Below, piece after piece: positions 34,878-42,949 of a stretch of DNA of 42,949 nucleotides. The position numbers and the translations under genes were made by a program. Positions within the stretch are counted from its first letter, which is position 1. The number at the start of each line of letters is the position of its first letter. Origin of the DNA: Pleurocapsa sp. CCALA 161 (GTDB lineage: Bacteria; Cyanobacteriota; Cyanobacteriia; Cyanobacteriales; Xenococcaceae). The stretch spans positions 1 through 42,949 of the forward strand of contig NZ_PVWF01000037.1 in the NCBI RefSeq assembly GCF_003003995.1, read 5' to 3'. The notes beneath the pieces were generated by a model. The model saw nothing but the letters and a program-made list of their open reading frames with translations, made no database searches and was not told where the DNA came from.

Positions 34878-35762
34878 TTAGTTAGTTTGTTCGACCTCAA
34901 CAGGGGAATAATCGTGATATTTTTCTTGATCGTAATAGTAAAGAGTACGTATAGGATAAGGGATACTAATATTTGCTCGATCCAAAGCTGTTTTAATCGC
35001 CATTATGGCTTTAGTTTGTACCCTACGCAGTTGTCTTTGCTGGGATCTGCTCCAATAACGCACGACAAAGTCAATGGAACTATCGCCAAAGTTGACCAAG
35101 TCAACTTCAGGACTAGGTTCGCGCATAACCCCTTCAACCTGACCAATTGTTTGCAATAATAGTTGACTCGCTTCGGGTAAGGAGGTATTGTAATCGACTC
35201 CTACTGCTAAATCTGTTCGCCGATAATCATAAGCAGTAACCACTTTAACTGCATCGGCAAAAACCGCTGAGTTGGGTAATAAGACTCGTTCTCCTTGATA
35301 GGTACGAATCTTGGTAGTACGAATACTAATATGTTCGACTTTTCCCTGATATTCACCAATTACGACCTCATCACCAATCCGAAATGGTTCTTCAACTAAC
35401 AAAATAATTCCTGCTAAGAAATTCTTGAAAATATCTTGGAAGGCAAACCCAATCGCTACCGAACCCACCCCCAGCGTCGCAATAATATCTCCTAGCTCAA
35501 ATCCAGGAAATGCCAAAACGCAGGCAAGCAAAATTCCTACCGTCCATACGCCGATGCGACATACTTTGATGAGCAATAGCTGTAGGGAAGTACTTTTAAT
35601 CGCGCGCCTTCCTGTTTCATCGGCAAGTTTTAAGGTAATTTTGACTGCGTATTGAGTCAAAAATAACACTACCAAAGCCGATAATAAACTCGGTAGTGCT
35701 TTAATACTTTGACCTAGCAACTCCAGTAAAACTTGAACAATTGTATTAATGATTTCGGGCAT
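34878..35762 (-). CDS. Small-conductance mechanosensitive channel (MscS family)
   Basis: This 294-residue protein has three N-terminal membrane helices (about 20-40, 65-87 and 92-122). The pore-helix motif is GVGSVAIGFAFQDIFKNFLAG, followed by EPFRIGDEVVIG, which opens the beta domain. The vestibule domain includes ISIRTTKIRTYQGERVLLPN and AIKTALDRANISIPYP. It opens under membrane tension to release solutes during hypo-osmotic shock. Length and layout match E. coli MscS (286). It is the first gene of the minus-strand group, with a 517-bp AT-rich region upstream. Confidence 0.95.
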   Translation of the reverse strand: MPEIINTIVQVLLELLGQSIKALPSLLSALVVLFLTQYAVKITLKLADETGRRAIKSTSLQLLLIKVCRIGVWTVGILLACVLAFPGFELGDIIATLGVGSVAIGFAFQDIFKNFLAGIILLVEEPFRIGDEVVIGEYQGKVEHISIRTTKIRTYQGERVLLPNSAVFADAVKVVTAYDYRRTDLAVGVDYNTSLPEASQLLLQTIGQVEGVMREPSPEVDLVNFGDSSIDFVVRYWSRSQQRQLRRVQTKAIMAIKTALDRANISIPYPIRTLYYYDQEKYHDYSPVEVEQTN

Positions 35763-36279
35763 AGTTTTACCGTTAATAATCAGTGTTAGATATATGTTTT
35801 AGCATCTTAAAGTGGAAATTTTGCTAATTACTAAGGCAATCTGGATTATTTGGATGGACACGCAATTGAGAAAATTAATATTTTTCGTCTGAACAAGATG
35901 TTTGGGCAAAACTATATCTTGGCAATTGCATAATTTGTTCAATTGACCCTGTCTACTCGTTTTCAACTAATGTTGTAGCTTGATATATTTCCGTAAGTAA
36001 AATTATTTACTCCACAATCATTAAAATCTCGCCTCACGACCTTGTAAAATATAAATAGGCAATTAATTAGCACTCAACTTAGCAGCAAATTTATCCATAC
36101 AATGCCTATCCACTAAAGCTATCAGAGTTTAAATAAGTAAATTTACACATTATTTACATTTTTACGGCAATAATTACTTAAACTTTACGGCTTGCTCCCA
36201 TATTCGCGGATATACTGAGTTTAAGTCATAAAAATAAACATAGTAACTCTATTGTAATCACCAACATATCAGTAAATTC
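35763..36279. other. 517-bp AT-rich intergenic region
   Basis: This region separates the divergent MscS gene and the small coiled-coil ORF. It is very AT-rich. A GTA-N8-TAC match (35997-36010) and the palindrome GTAAATTTAC (about 36139-36148) are present, but such short matches are expected by chance here. No gene, hairpin terminator or repeat array is seen. Confidence 0.5.
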
Positions 36280-36555
36280 ATGGAAGACATTAATAACTAT
36301 ATTTCTGCTATTCAACAAGAGATTGTTGCTGAAGAAAAAACCGTTAAGGTTGCTCGGTTAATTATTTTGCTAATCAAAATTGAGAAAGAATTAGCTGCTG
36401 TGAAAGAAACTTTAGCCAAATTGCAAAATCATCAGCAAAAATACAACCAAGATTCTCAGCTATCGGCACAAATTGAGCAGAAAATTGCTACCGTCAACCG
36501 CCTTTCTGCCAAAATTAGTAAAGCAAGACTTAATTTAAACTACTATTTTATTTAA
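36280..36555 (+). CDS. Small coiled-coil protein of unknown function
   Basis: This 91-residue reading frame encodes an almost wholly helical sequence rich in Lys, Glu, Gln and Leu, for example LIKIEKELAAVKETLAKLQ near residues 31-49. The heptad spacing of hydrophobic residues suggests a coiled coil. I do not recognise a family. The ATG at 36280 lacks a strong Shine-Dalgarno, and there are no co-directional neighbours, so it could be spurious. The codon use looks coding-like. There is no signal peptide. Confidence 0.5.
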   Translation: MEDINNYISAIQQEIVAEEKTVKVARLIILLIKIEKELAAVKETLAKLQNHQQKYNQDSQLSAQIEQKIATVNRLSAKISKARLNLNYYFI

Positions 36556-36733
36556 AGTCTGCATTTTAATTACAGCCGTCTAATTTTAAAAAAATTAACT
36601 ATAAAAACTCTCATAATTTTGAGTAAATAAATCTGCAAATTGTTTTGAGGCTGGTGTTTATGTCAGTCTGTGAACGAGGAAGGCGATTAATCTACTGCAC
36701 TTTTGGGTTGAATACAACACTTGATTGAGTGAT

Positions 36734-36797
36734 CAACGTGGTCTGTTCAATTGAACATGGGGATGGCGAACTTGCATTGTCAGGTCAAACCACGTTG
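36734..36797. terminator. Inverted repeat downstream of the tandem kinase-like gene
   Basis: CAACGTGGT (36734-36742) is the exact complement of ACCACGTTG (36789-36797). Just inside lies the perfect palindrome GTTCAATTGAAC (36745-36756). It starts 17 bp past the kinase-like gene stop on the minus strand. There is no T-run, so it may be a transcript-end structure or a small repeat. Confidence 0.4.
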
Positions 36798-36814
36798 TTG
36801 AAAACTGCTGTAAA

Positions 36815-39800
36815 TTAATTTAGACGACAGCCTAACTGTCTCATATAGTCCATAATTATCGTCGATGCGCCACCTGCTGCGCGTGCGCTGCGATATGTGT
36901 CACAGGCTTGATTATACTGAGCATTTTTGGTTTGGAGCGAACCTTTTAAGCCCCATAAGGCGGAATTTTGGGGATAAAATTTAAGTCCGCGATCAATTGC
37001 CGAGATGGCTTGATTATCTTTACCTAAAGCTGACCAAGCGATCGCCAATTCTCGCCAAATTTGCACATCGTAAGAGCTAAGTTCACTCGCCTTGGTTAAA
37101 GATTCGATCGCTTGAGTATATCGTCCTTGCTGATTTAAGACAACGCCGCGATCGCGCCACAACAAAGGGATATTATCATTAATTTTGAGAGCTTGATCGT
37201 AGTTAGCGATCGCCTGATCGAGATTATTTTGCTGTTGGTAGATTGTGCCTTTAGCCTGCCAAGCTTGATAAGATTGAGGACGGATTTGGAGCGCGCGGTC
37301 TAATGCCGCCAAGGCATTTATCCCCTGACCATTTTGTGCTAAAGCTTCGCCTTTGCCTAACCAGCCTCGATAACTATCGGGCATTAATTTAATCGCCTGG
37401 TCATAAGCTGCGACTGCTTTGCTATACATTTGAGTTGCTGCAAAAAAATCTCCTTGAGCAATCCAAGCTGATCTATCTTCGGGACGCTGCTGGGTGATTT
37501 TAATATAGTTGTTATTTATTTCTTTGCGAACTTTTTCCGCCTCTTGAAAACGATTTAAAGCCTTTAAAACAAAAAACTTATCTTGCCATAGCTCAAGACT
37601 GTCAGGTTTAATTGCCTGAACTTGATTAAATAAGTCCAGCGCCTCAGGATATTTTCTCAGTTGAAATAATATTTTGGCGCGATCGCTTAAAAACTGAGGA
37701 TTGAGCTGATCGCGCTCTAATGCTGCATCTTGCATGACCAAAGCGGCTTCATATTGCTGAAGTTGGAATAAAGCCTGTCCCTTGCGATTATAGATTATGG
37801 CTTCTTGTGGCTCTAACCTTAACGCTTGATTATAGGCGGAGATAGCTTCAGTAAAATTATCGAGACGGAATAAAGTATCTCCTCGCTTTTGCCAACTAGA
37901 ACCAAGATCGGGATTTAACTCTGTCGCCTCAATGTAGGCATCTAAAGCTTCAGGATAGCGTTCCATAGCTGCTAAAGCATCTCCCTTCCCTAACCATGCC
38001 CGCCAACTCTGAACTTGAAGATTAATCGCTTGAGTAAAGCGATCGACAGCAGCCTGGGGCTTCTGGGGCAATAGTTTCTGACCCTGATACAAATAATAAA
38101 TAGGTCTAACAGTTGGAAAAGTAAATTCAATACTGCCCAGTAAACAAATAACACCTAATAATCCCACCAGCAGGGGCAAACTCGATCTTGGCTGCCGATT
38201 AACAGTCTTAACATCTTGAAGTTGAGTTTTAGGTGGGTGGTGATTTAAATCGTAACTGTTAATTTTTCGTAGCTCACTAAGAACTTTGTCGGCTGAGGTA
38301 TATCGCTGTCCTAAATCTAGCTGAACTAATTTATCAATAATTTTAACTAAACGGCGGTCTAGATTGAGATTTTGCTCCCATAACAACTTCCCATTCTTTT
38401 CCCTGGTAAAGGTTGCTGGCTTAGTTCCTGTCAATGCCTCAATTATAGTCATGCCCAAGGCGTAAAGATCGCTGCTAATCGTCGGTCGTCCCGCAACCTG
38501 TTCTGGTGGGCAATAATTTTGTCGGTCAACGCTGCGATTATCGACCAAATTAGCCAAATTTGAGCGGGTTTTAATTTCATGCAAAATACCAAAATCAGTG
38601 ATAATTACCTGCTGATCTAGTTCGCGAACGATTAAATTAGACGGCTTAATGTTGCGGTGAATTAAACGATTTTGATGAATAAATTGCAGAACAGATAAAC
38701 TACTATCTAAAATCTGAACTATTTGAGCAGTAGAGAGATTTTGCTGGGCTATTCTCTGGGCGAGACTTTTGCCCTGAATATATTCTTGAACTAGGTAAAA
38801 TTCATCGTTTTCTTCAAAATGATCCCGTAGTTGAGGAATTTGCTCATGATAGCCTAGTCTTTCTAAAACAGATAATTCTTCGACAAAATGATGTTCGAGC
38901 TGAATCTTGTTGTCATCATCGCTATGAGGTAGTTCAAGTTGTTTGATTAAACAAGGAGATTGATATTGACGGTGCAGATTATTAGCCAGATAAGTCTCAA
39001 CCCCTTCATTCCCTCCTAAATAGTTTGTAATTAGATAGCGACCACCTACTAACTGTTTAATTTTGAGCAATGGCCGCAAATCTTGCAGCACCTCTAAAGC
39101 AGAAAGATAGCGATGCTCTACTATCGGGGACATCATTTTAGTGAGAATTGCCTCTAATTTACTGCTGATCTGACATTGCGATCGCCAGTCAAGATTAGCT
39201 TGCTCTAACTCTAGGGGCGATCGCCCTGTTAAAGCATAAACAGCAGTTTTAGCCAGGGCATAAATATCACTGCTAAAGTAGAACTCTCCTGCTTTTTGCT
39301 CTGGGGCAGCATAGGCTGGATTACCAATACCTCTACTTAACATTAGCTCCCCTTGTAGGTTAATTTCATTGGCTTCAATTTTACGCAGTGCGCCAAAATT
39401 AATTAAAATATGAGCCTGATTCTGCTTGCGTCTAAGCAAATGAACTGGTTGAATATCACGATGCAGCACATTAGTCTTATGAATAAAGTCGAGAATCCTT
39501 AACCCATCTTGGATCAAGTAAACTGTCTCGGCTTCGTCAAATTTTTTACGTTCAATTTCTTGTTCGAGATTATCACCGTCAATATATTCACGGACGAGAT
39601 AAAATTGTTGACCTTCGCTAAAGTAATTTTGGATCTGGGGAATTTGAGGATGATCTCCCAGTCTTTTGATGAGCGTAACTTCCTTAAACAGATATTCTTG
39701 AATAATTTGCCAATTTACTTCATTTTCGCTGTCAAAGTCCAATTGTTCGACTATGCACTTTGCATCAACCATAGTCTGTAAGTCTTTTGCTAGATAGGTT

Positions 39801-39874
39801 TGTTCCCTTTCTGAGCGACCTAACTTTTGAATAATCTGATATCGATTATCAATAATAGTGCCTGGCAGGTGCAT
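36815..39874 (-). CDS. Tandem kinase-like domains with membrane segment and TPR array
   Basis: This is a 1019-residue protein. Domain 1 (about 10-270) is kinase-like but has E43 in place of the ATP lysine (CIVEQL), a degenerate glycine loop, HRDIQP (D140 kept) and NFG (N159) instead of DFG. Domain 2 (about 278-540) keeps K311 (CLIKQL) and DFG (427-429) but has HRNIKP, so N408 replaces the catalytic aspartate. A membrane helix lies at about 567-586. About eleven TPR units follow to residue 1010 (for example SWRAWLGKGDALAAM). The kinase-like half is thus cytoplasmic and the TPRs would lie on the other side, if the helix is single-pass. Kinase-TPR fusions are common in cyanobacteria; two successive degenerate kinase domains are not. 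It may be a signalling scaffold. Confidence 0.93.
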   Translation of the reverse strand: MHLPGTIIDNRYQIIQKLGRSEREQTYLAKDLQTMVDAKCIVEQLDFDSENEVNWQIIQEYLFKEVTLIKRLGDHPQIPQIQNYFSEGQQFYLVREYIDGDNLEQEIERKKFDEAETVYLIQDGLRILDFIHKTNVLHRDIQPVHLLRRKQNQAHILINFGALRKIEANEINLQGELMLSRGIGNPAYAAPEQKAGEFYFSSDIYALAKTAVYALTGRSPLELEQANLDWRSQCQISSKLEAILTKMMSPIVEHRYLSALEVLQDLRPLLKIKQLVGGRYLITNYLGGNEGVETYLANNLHRQYQSPCLIKQLELPHSDDDNKIQLEHHFVEELSVLERLGYHEQIPQLRDHFEENDEFYLVQEYIQGKSLAQRIAQQNLSTAQIVQILDSSLSVLQFIHQNRLIHRNIKPSNLIVRELDQQVIITDFGILHEIKTRSNLANLVDNRSVDRQNYCPPEQVAGRPTISSDLYALGMTIIEALTGTKPATFTREKNGKLLWEQNLNLDRRLVKIIDKLVQLDLGQRYTSADKVLSELRKINSYDLNHHPPKTQLQDVKTVNRQPRSSLPLLVGLLGVICLLGSIEFTFPTVRPIYYLYQGQKLLPQKPQAAVDRFTQAINLQVQSWRAWLGKGDALAAMERYPEALDAYIEATELNPDLGSSWQKRGDTLFRLDNFTEAISAYNQALRLEPQEAIIYNRKGQALFQLQQYEAALVMQDAALERDQLNPQFLSDRAKILFQLRKYPEALDLFNQVQAIKPDSLELWQDKFFVLKALNRFQEAEKVRKEINNNYIKITQQRPEDRSAWIAQGDFFAATQMYSKAVAAYDQAIKLMPDSYRGWLGKGEALAQNGQGINALAALDRALQIRPQSYQAWQAKGTIYQQQNNLDQAIANYDQALKINDNIPLLWRDRGVVLNQQGRYTQAIESLTKASELSSYDVQIWRELAIAWSALGKDNQAISAIDRGLKFYPQNSALWGLKGSLQTKNAQYNQACDTYRSARAAGGASTIIMDYMRQLGCRLN

Positions 39875-40009
39875 TGCTTTTTCGGAATTAGTGGCTAGGA
39901 AGGTCTATTGTAGTTTGACTAGCTTGATTGTGAGGGAGCAACTTTTACTAGTTCGTAACCTGGAAAATATTTTAGCTGATCGTTTCAGCTTAAATATCCG
40001 ATTGTACAG

Positions 40010-41239
40010 TTATGGTCTAGTCAGGTTTGAGCGACTAGAAATGGGTTGAACAGCGGTACTTTGCTTGAGGTTAACTATCTTAGTGGTGTTGCTTTCTCTC
40101 GCCACACGAACTAGTAACCCTGCCAGTAATAATGAAGCAATAATTGAATTAATGCCATAACTAAAAAAAGGTAGAGGTAAGCCAGTCGTCGGTAAAGAAC
40201 CTGTGGCAACACCAATATTAATCAATGATTGTCCAATAATAAACACCATTGCTCCCACTGCAACTAATCGTGGCAGTTCTTGACTACACTTAATTGCGAC
40301 TCTTAAAGCTAGAGTGCCATAGCCAATAATTAACAATAGCAGCAGTACACAACCGATAAAGCCAAATTCTTCGGCATAAACGGCAAAAATAAAGTCGGTC
40401 GAGCGAATTGGCAGAAATGATAATTTTTGTTGAGAAAGACCATATCCTGAGCCGCTAAAACTGCCAGAAGCGATCGCCAGTAAGCTTTGGATTAGCTGAT
40501 ATCCCTTGTTATGATAGTCCTGCCAAGGATCGAGGAAGGAAGTGATCCGATCTAATTGATAGGGATTCAAGGCAATACTGAGGCTGGCTATGCCTACTCC
40601 TCCTCCCGCTACGGTTAGTAACTGACTCAAGGGTAATTCAGCAGCCAGAGCAATCAGCCACAAACTCATCCCACATAGTCCTGTAGTACTTAAATTAGGC
40701 TGCTTCAAAATTCCTGCTAATACCAAAGCAAAAATGATTAACCAGACTAATCGTACTTTATTAGTCAATTTATGCCAGCGGGAAAACAAATATGCTGATT
40801 GGAGTACCAAAAAGGGTTTAATTAACTCAGAAGGCTGCAAGGAAAAAGGCCCAATGGCAATCCAGCGACTTGCTCCCATGGTGGTCTTGCCCAAGCCAGG
40901 AATCAATGTGGCAAAAATTAAGACTAAGAACACTAACACCATCAAAGGCGCAATCTTAATCGTTTTATTCAACGGTAGACGAGACACTAGGTTAAATCCA
41001 ACAATGCCCACCGCCACCCCAATCATCTGGCGTTTTAAAATATACAGTCCGTCATTATTGTTGACCATTCCTTCAGGATAGGAAGCGGACATTAAAGTCC
41101 CTAAGCCAATAATTAACCAGACGCAGGTTAGCCAGTTTAATAAGCGGGCTTCCCATGTCCAAGATTTAACTTGAGGCGCGACGAAAGGAACGAAATAACT
41201 AAGATATTGCTTAACAACTTTAGTTTTTTTAGCTTTCAC
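40010..41239 (-). CDS. ftsW: FtsW-type SEDS glycosyltransferase
   Basis: This 409-residue SEDS protein has about ten membrane helices. It shows the FtsW/RodA signatures ASRWIAIGPFSLQPSELIKP, DRITSFLDPWQDYHNKGYQL, and FLPIRSTDFIFAVYAEEFGF (the last holds the aspartate needed for polymerisation), and ends with a typical SYGINSIIASLLLAGLL. SEDS proteins polymerise lipid II into glycan strands with a partner class b PBP. It is more like FtsW than RodA. The start is GTG at 41239. Its upstream neighbour is the first terD gene, divergent. No division cluster genes such as ftsQ or murG are present. Confidence 0.93.
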   Translation of the reverse strand: MKAKKTKVVKQYLSYFVPFVAPQVKSWTWEARLLNWLTCVWLIIGLGTLMSASYPEGMVNNNDGLYILKRQMIGVAVGIVGFNLVSRLPLNKTIKIAPLMVLVFLVLIFATLIPGLGKTTMGASRWIAIGPFSLQPSELIKPFLVLQSAYLFSRWHKLTNKVRLVWLIIFALVLAGILKQPNLSTTGLCGMSLWLIALAAELPLSQLLTVAGGGVGIASLSIALNPYQLDRITSFLDPWQDYHNKGYQLIQSLLAIASGSFSGSGYGLSQQKLSFLPIRSTDFIFAVYAEEFGFIGCVLLLLLIIGYGTLALRVAIKCSQELPRLVAVGAMVFIIGQSLINIGVATGSLPTTGLPLPFFSYGINSIIASLLLAGLLVRVARESNTTKIVNLKQSTAVQPISSRSNLTRP

Positions 41240-41530
41240 TAAGATTAATTTTGAGGTTTGTATTTTTGCTTTTTCAAGGTAGCAGATGATTCCCCTAAAT
41301 TAAACCCAAGTCAGAGATAAACAGTTTACTCTTTTTCCTGAATCAGCCCCAATGGATTAATTTGTCTCTTAAAAGTTAAATCAGGAAAGTAGATAATATT
41401 GACAAGAGGAAAAGCCAAGAAACTGAAGACTATTCTAAAATTTATTAAAATAAGCACAATCAGCAGTTAACACCCAGATTGAGTTTCCGACTGAGCAAAA
41501 TACCGAGTAAAAATTTAGGACAGATCAACA

Positions 41531-42106
41531 ATGACTATTAATTTGAGCAAAGGGGAAAGAATTTCTCTTGAAAAAGTAGCCCCAGGACTAGTACAGATTT
41601 TTATCGGCTTGGGCTGGGACATTAACGTTACGGATACTGGAGGGGACTTTGATATTGATGCGTCAATTTTTCTTTTGGACAGCAACGATAAGTTGATTTC
41701 CGATCAGCACTTTATTTTCTACAATAATTCCAAAAGTCCAGACCCTGAACAATCAATTCAGCAACGGGGTGATAATCGCACTGGCGCAGGAGAAGGAGAC
41801 GACGAGATCATTGATGTCAACCTTAAAACTATTCCTCCAGAAGTAGTAAAAATGGCTCTTACCGTCACTATTCATGAGGCGGAGAAGCGTCACCAAAATT
41901 TTGGTCAGGTAACTAATGCTTTTGTCAGAATTGTCAACTGCGAAAATGAACAAGAAATCATTCGCTACGATTTAACGGAAGACTTTTCCGTAGAAACAGC
42001 CTTGATTATGGCAGAACTTTATCGCAAGGATGGTGAATGGCGCATGAATGCTGTCGGGGCGGGTTATCAAGGTGGACTACAGGCTTTGGTAGAACGATAT
42101 CAATGA
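41531..42106 (+). CDS. TerD family protein, copy 1
   Basis: This 191-residue protein belongs to the TerD/CABP family. It opens INLSKGERISLEKVAPGL and has GLGWDINVTDTGGDFDIDAS (acidic calcium-site region, residues about 28-47), GDNRTGAGEGDDE (second calcium site), IHEAEKRHQNFGQV and the C-terminal signature DLTEDFSVETALIMAELYRK. TerD proteins bind calcium and are linked to tellurite resistance and stress responses, but tellurite is probably not the natural signal. An AGGA is 12 bp upstream of the ATG. A second paralogue lies downstream; the two share most motifs and near-identical last 40 residues. The stop codon is within a heptamer-like CAATGAA pair. Confidence 0.93.
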   Translation: MTINLSKGERISLEKVAPGLVQIFIGLGWDINVTDTGGDFDIDASIFLLDSNDKLISDQHFIFYNNSKSPDPEQSIQQRGDNRTGAGEGDDEIIDVNLKTIPPEVVKMALTVTIHEAEKRHQNFGQVTNAFVRIVNCENEQEIIRYDLTEDFSVETALIMAELYRKDGEWRMNAVGAGYQGGLQALVERYQ

Positions 42107-42292
42107 ACAATGAACAGCGCGAAGTTAAGGCGCGTTTTGAGAAAGAGTATTCTTACTCAAAAGCCGCCGTGCGTTGCCCTAAAGGACTTGCTTCGCGGCG
42201 CGGGGGTTTCCCCCGTTGTCCCCATGGGTACACCTTCGGATAAGCAAACTTCGTAAGAAGTGAGCAGTAATTAATAATTTGTAATCAAAAAC
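42101..42292. repeat. Repeat-rich spacer between the two terD genes
   Basis: The gap contains, in order: two CAATGAA heptamers overlapping the first terD stop (42101-42114), the second copy of the dispersed hairpin repeat (42129-42168), a CCTAAAGGA...GCTTCGC segment shared with the devB-devC gap, a hairpin CGGGGG-TTT-CCCCCG (42201-42215), and degenerate heptamers (GAGCAGTAATTAATAATT) before the second terD. A 68-codon frame through it is an artefact. Confidence 0.75.
42129..42168. repeat. Dispersed hairpin repeat, copy 2
   Basis: GGCGCGTTTTGAG pairs with CTCAAAAGCCGCC, with the AAGA/TCTT arms closing the inner stem. The outer arms match copy 1 (8176-8219), while the loop-proximal bases differ. 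Arms conserved but loop divergent suggests the structure, or the mobility of the element, matters. Confidence 0.75.
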
Positions 42293-42868
42293 ATGGCAGT
42301 TAATTTAAGTAAAGGACAGCGCATTTCTTTAGAGAAAATAGCACCAGGAATCAGCGAAGCATTTGTAGGCTTGGGTTGGGATACAAATATTACTGATACG
42401 GGGCAAGATTTTGATATTGATGCTTCTGTATTTTTGCTAGATCGCAATGAGAAGTTGATCTCAGACAATCACTTTATTTTTTATAACAATCTTGCTAGTC
42501 CTGATCCTCATAAATCTGTCGAGCATTTGGGAGATAATCGCACGGGTGCAGGGGAGGGAGACGATGAGGTAATCAAAGTCAATCTCAAGCAAGTCCCGCC
42601 AGACGTAAATAAGATTGCGATGGTGGTAACTATTCACGAAGCGGAACAACGTCAACAAAATTTTGGACAGGTGCAGAATGCTTTTGTGCGCGTGGTTGAT
42701 GCCCAAAACAAACAGGAAGTAGTACGTTATGATCTGACAGAAGATTTTTCTGTGGAAACGGCTTTGATTATGGCAGAACTCTATCGCAAGGATGGTGAAT
42801 GGCGAGTTAATGCTGTTGGTGCAGGCTATCAAGGTGGTTTACAGGCATTGCTAGATCGTTATCAGTGA
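42293..42868 (+). CDS. TerD family protein, copy 2
   Basis: This 191-residue protein is the tandem paralogue of the gene upstream, with the same length. It carries VNLSKGQRISLEKIAPGI, GLGWDTNITDTGQDFDIDAS, GDNRTGAGEGDDE, IHEAEQRQQNFGQV and the ending DLTEDFSVETALIMAELYRK. Both calcium-site regions are intact. Differences cluster in the middle third (about residues 55-120), while the ends are almost unchanged, which suggests either constraint or recent gene conversion. The reading frame is complete, with ATG at 42293. The stop codon opens a heptamer array that runs off the window edge. The role, as for copy 1, is in stress or metal-related processes and is not precisely known. Confidence 0.93.
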   Translation: MAVNLSKGQRISLEKIAPGISEAFVGLGWDTNITDTGQDFDIDASVFLLDRNEKLISDNHFIFYNNLASPDPHKSVEHLGDNRTGAGEGDDEVIKVNLKQVPPDVNKIAMVVTIHEAEQRQQNFGQVQNAFVRVVDAQNKQEVVRYDLTEDFSVETALIMAELYRKDGEWRVNAVGAGYQGGLQALLDRYQ

Positions 42869-42949
42869 GCAGTGAGCAATGAGCAATGAGCAATGAGCAA
42901 TGAGCAATGAGCAATGAGCAATGAGCAATGAGCAATGAGCAATGAGCAA
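42863..42949. repeat. Heptamer array (CARTGAG)n after the second terD
   Basis: Two CAGTGAG units and then about ten CAATGAG units run in register from 42863 to the window end, where the array is cut. The first unit overlaps the terD stop codon (TGA 42866-42868). It is a cyanobacterial STRR-type array. Confidence 0.93.

Noticed and set aside
35997-36010. GTA-N8-TAC match to the NtcA box
   Set aside because: Several matches are expected by chance in AT-rich sequence of this length, and the spacing to a possible -10 box is about 11 bp rather than the usual 22.
42037-42243. A 68-codon plus-strand frame across the terD spacer
   Set aside because: It begins inside terD in another frame and runs through dispersed repeats; no gene features.

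Overview
The window looks like a chromosomal segment from a cyanobacterium. Evidence includes many copies of the HIP1 octamer GCGATCGC, a recognisable RpaA circadian output regulator, devBCA-type exporter genes, a cyanobacterial ABA4-like protein, protein kinases joined to or beside TPR proteins, and abundant heptameric tandem repeats. Base composition is moderately AT-rich. The repeat load and gene set fit a larger-genome unicellular, pleurocapsalean or filamentous lineage, but I cannot name a genus. I found no rRNA, tRNA, CRISPR array, phage module or intact insertion sequence.

Layout. 1-5080: a heptamer repeat array, a Bax1/DUF790-like nuclease, an aromatic-rich TPR protein beside a Ser/Thr kinase, and three small genes (ChaB-like, an acidic protein, YbjN-like). 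5227-8674: a class I aminotransferase, rpaA, then lepB and dgkA on the minus strand. 8773-12716: a TetR regulator with a two-site operator, followed by devB, devC and devA, a probable self-regulated envelope exporter. 12717-13145 is non-coding with two inverted-repeat structures, ahead of an SPFH protein. 13944-21299 is a long minus-strand run: ispD, deoC, recO, an MFS transporter, two glycosyltransferases and a D-ribulokinase-like kinase. 21394-25641: a GT9-like protein, a MITE-like element, an HD protein, a small conserved protein, an RHH protein with a long leader, and an A-type Fe-S carrier with a clear terminator. 25869-28451 is leuS. 28958-30762 is a polytopic UbiA-like membrane protein paired with a HAD phosphatase. 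30841-35762 is a minus-strand group: ABA4-like, holB, an FHA protein, a DprA/LOG-like protein, a NurA nuclease and an MscS channel. 36280-41239: a coiled-coil ORF, a 1019-residue tandem kinase-like/TPR membrane protein, and ftsW. 41531-end: two tandem TerD-family genes, with repeats between and after them.

Most genes are ordinary housekeeping or conserved cyanobacterial genes. The unusual features are of two kinds. First, small repeats have entered or now border coding sequence: in-frame repeat-derived insertions in ispD and leuS, a heptamer array supplying the devC start codon, a heptamer-encoded start of DevA, and heptamers that coincide with both terD stop codons. Second, there is a protein with two successive kinase-like domains, each missing a different subset of catalytic residues, followed by a membrane segment and many TPRs. 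I did not find a clear new multi-gene defence or biosynthetic system. The best candidates for undescribed biology are this tandem kinase-like protein, the non-coding structured elements at 12886-13113 and 22344-22572, and the UbiA-like/HAD gene pair.
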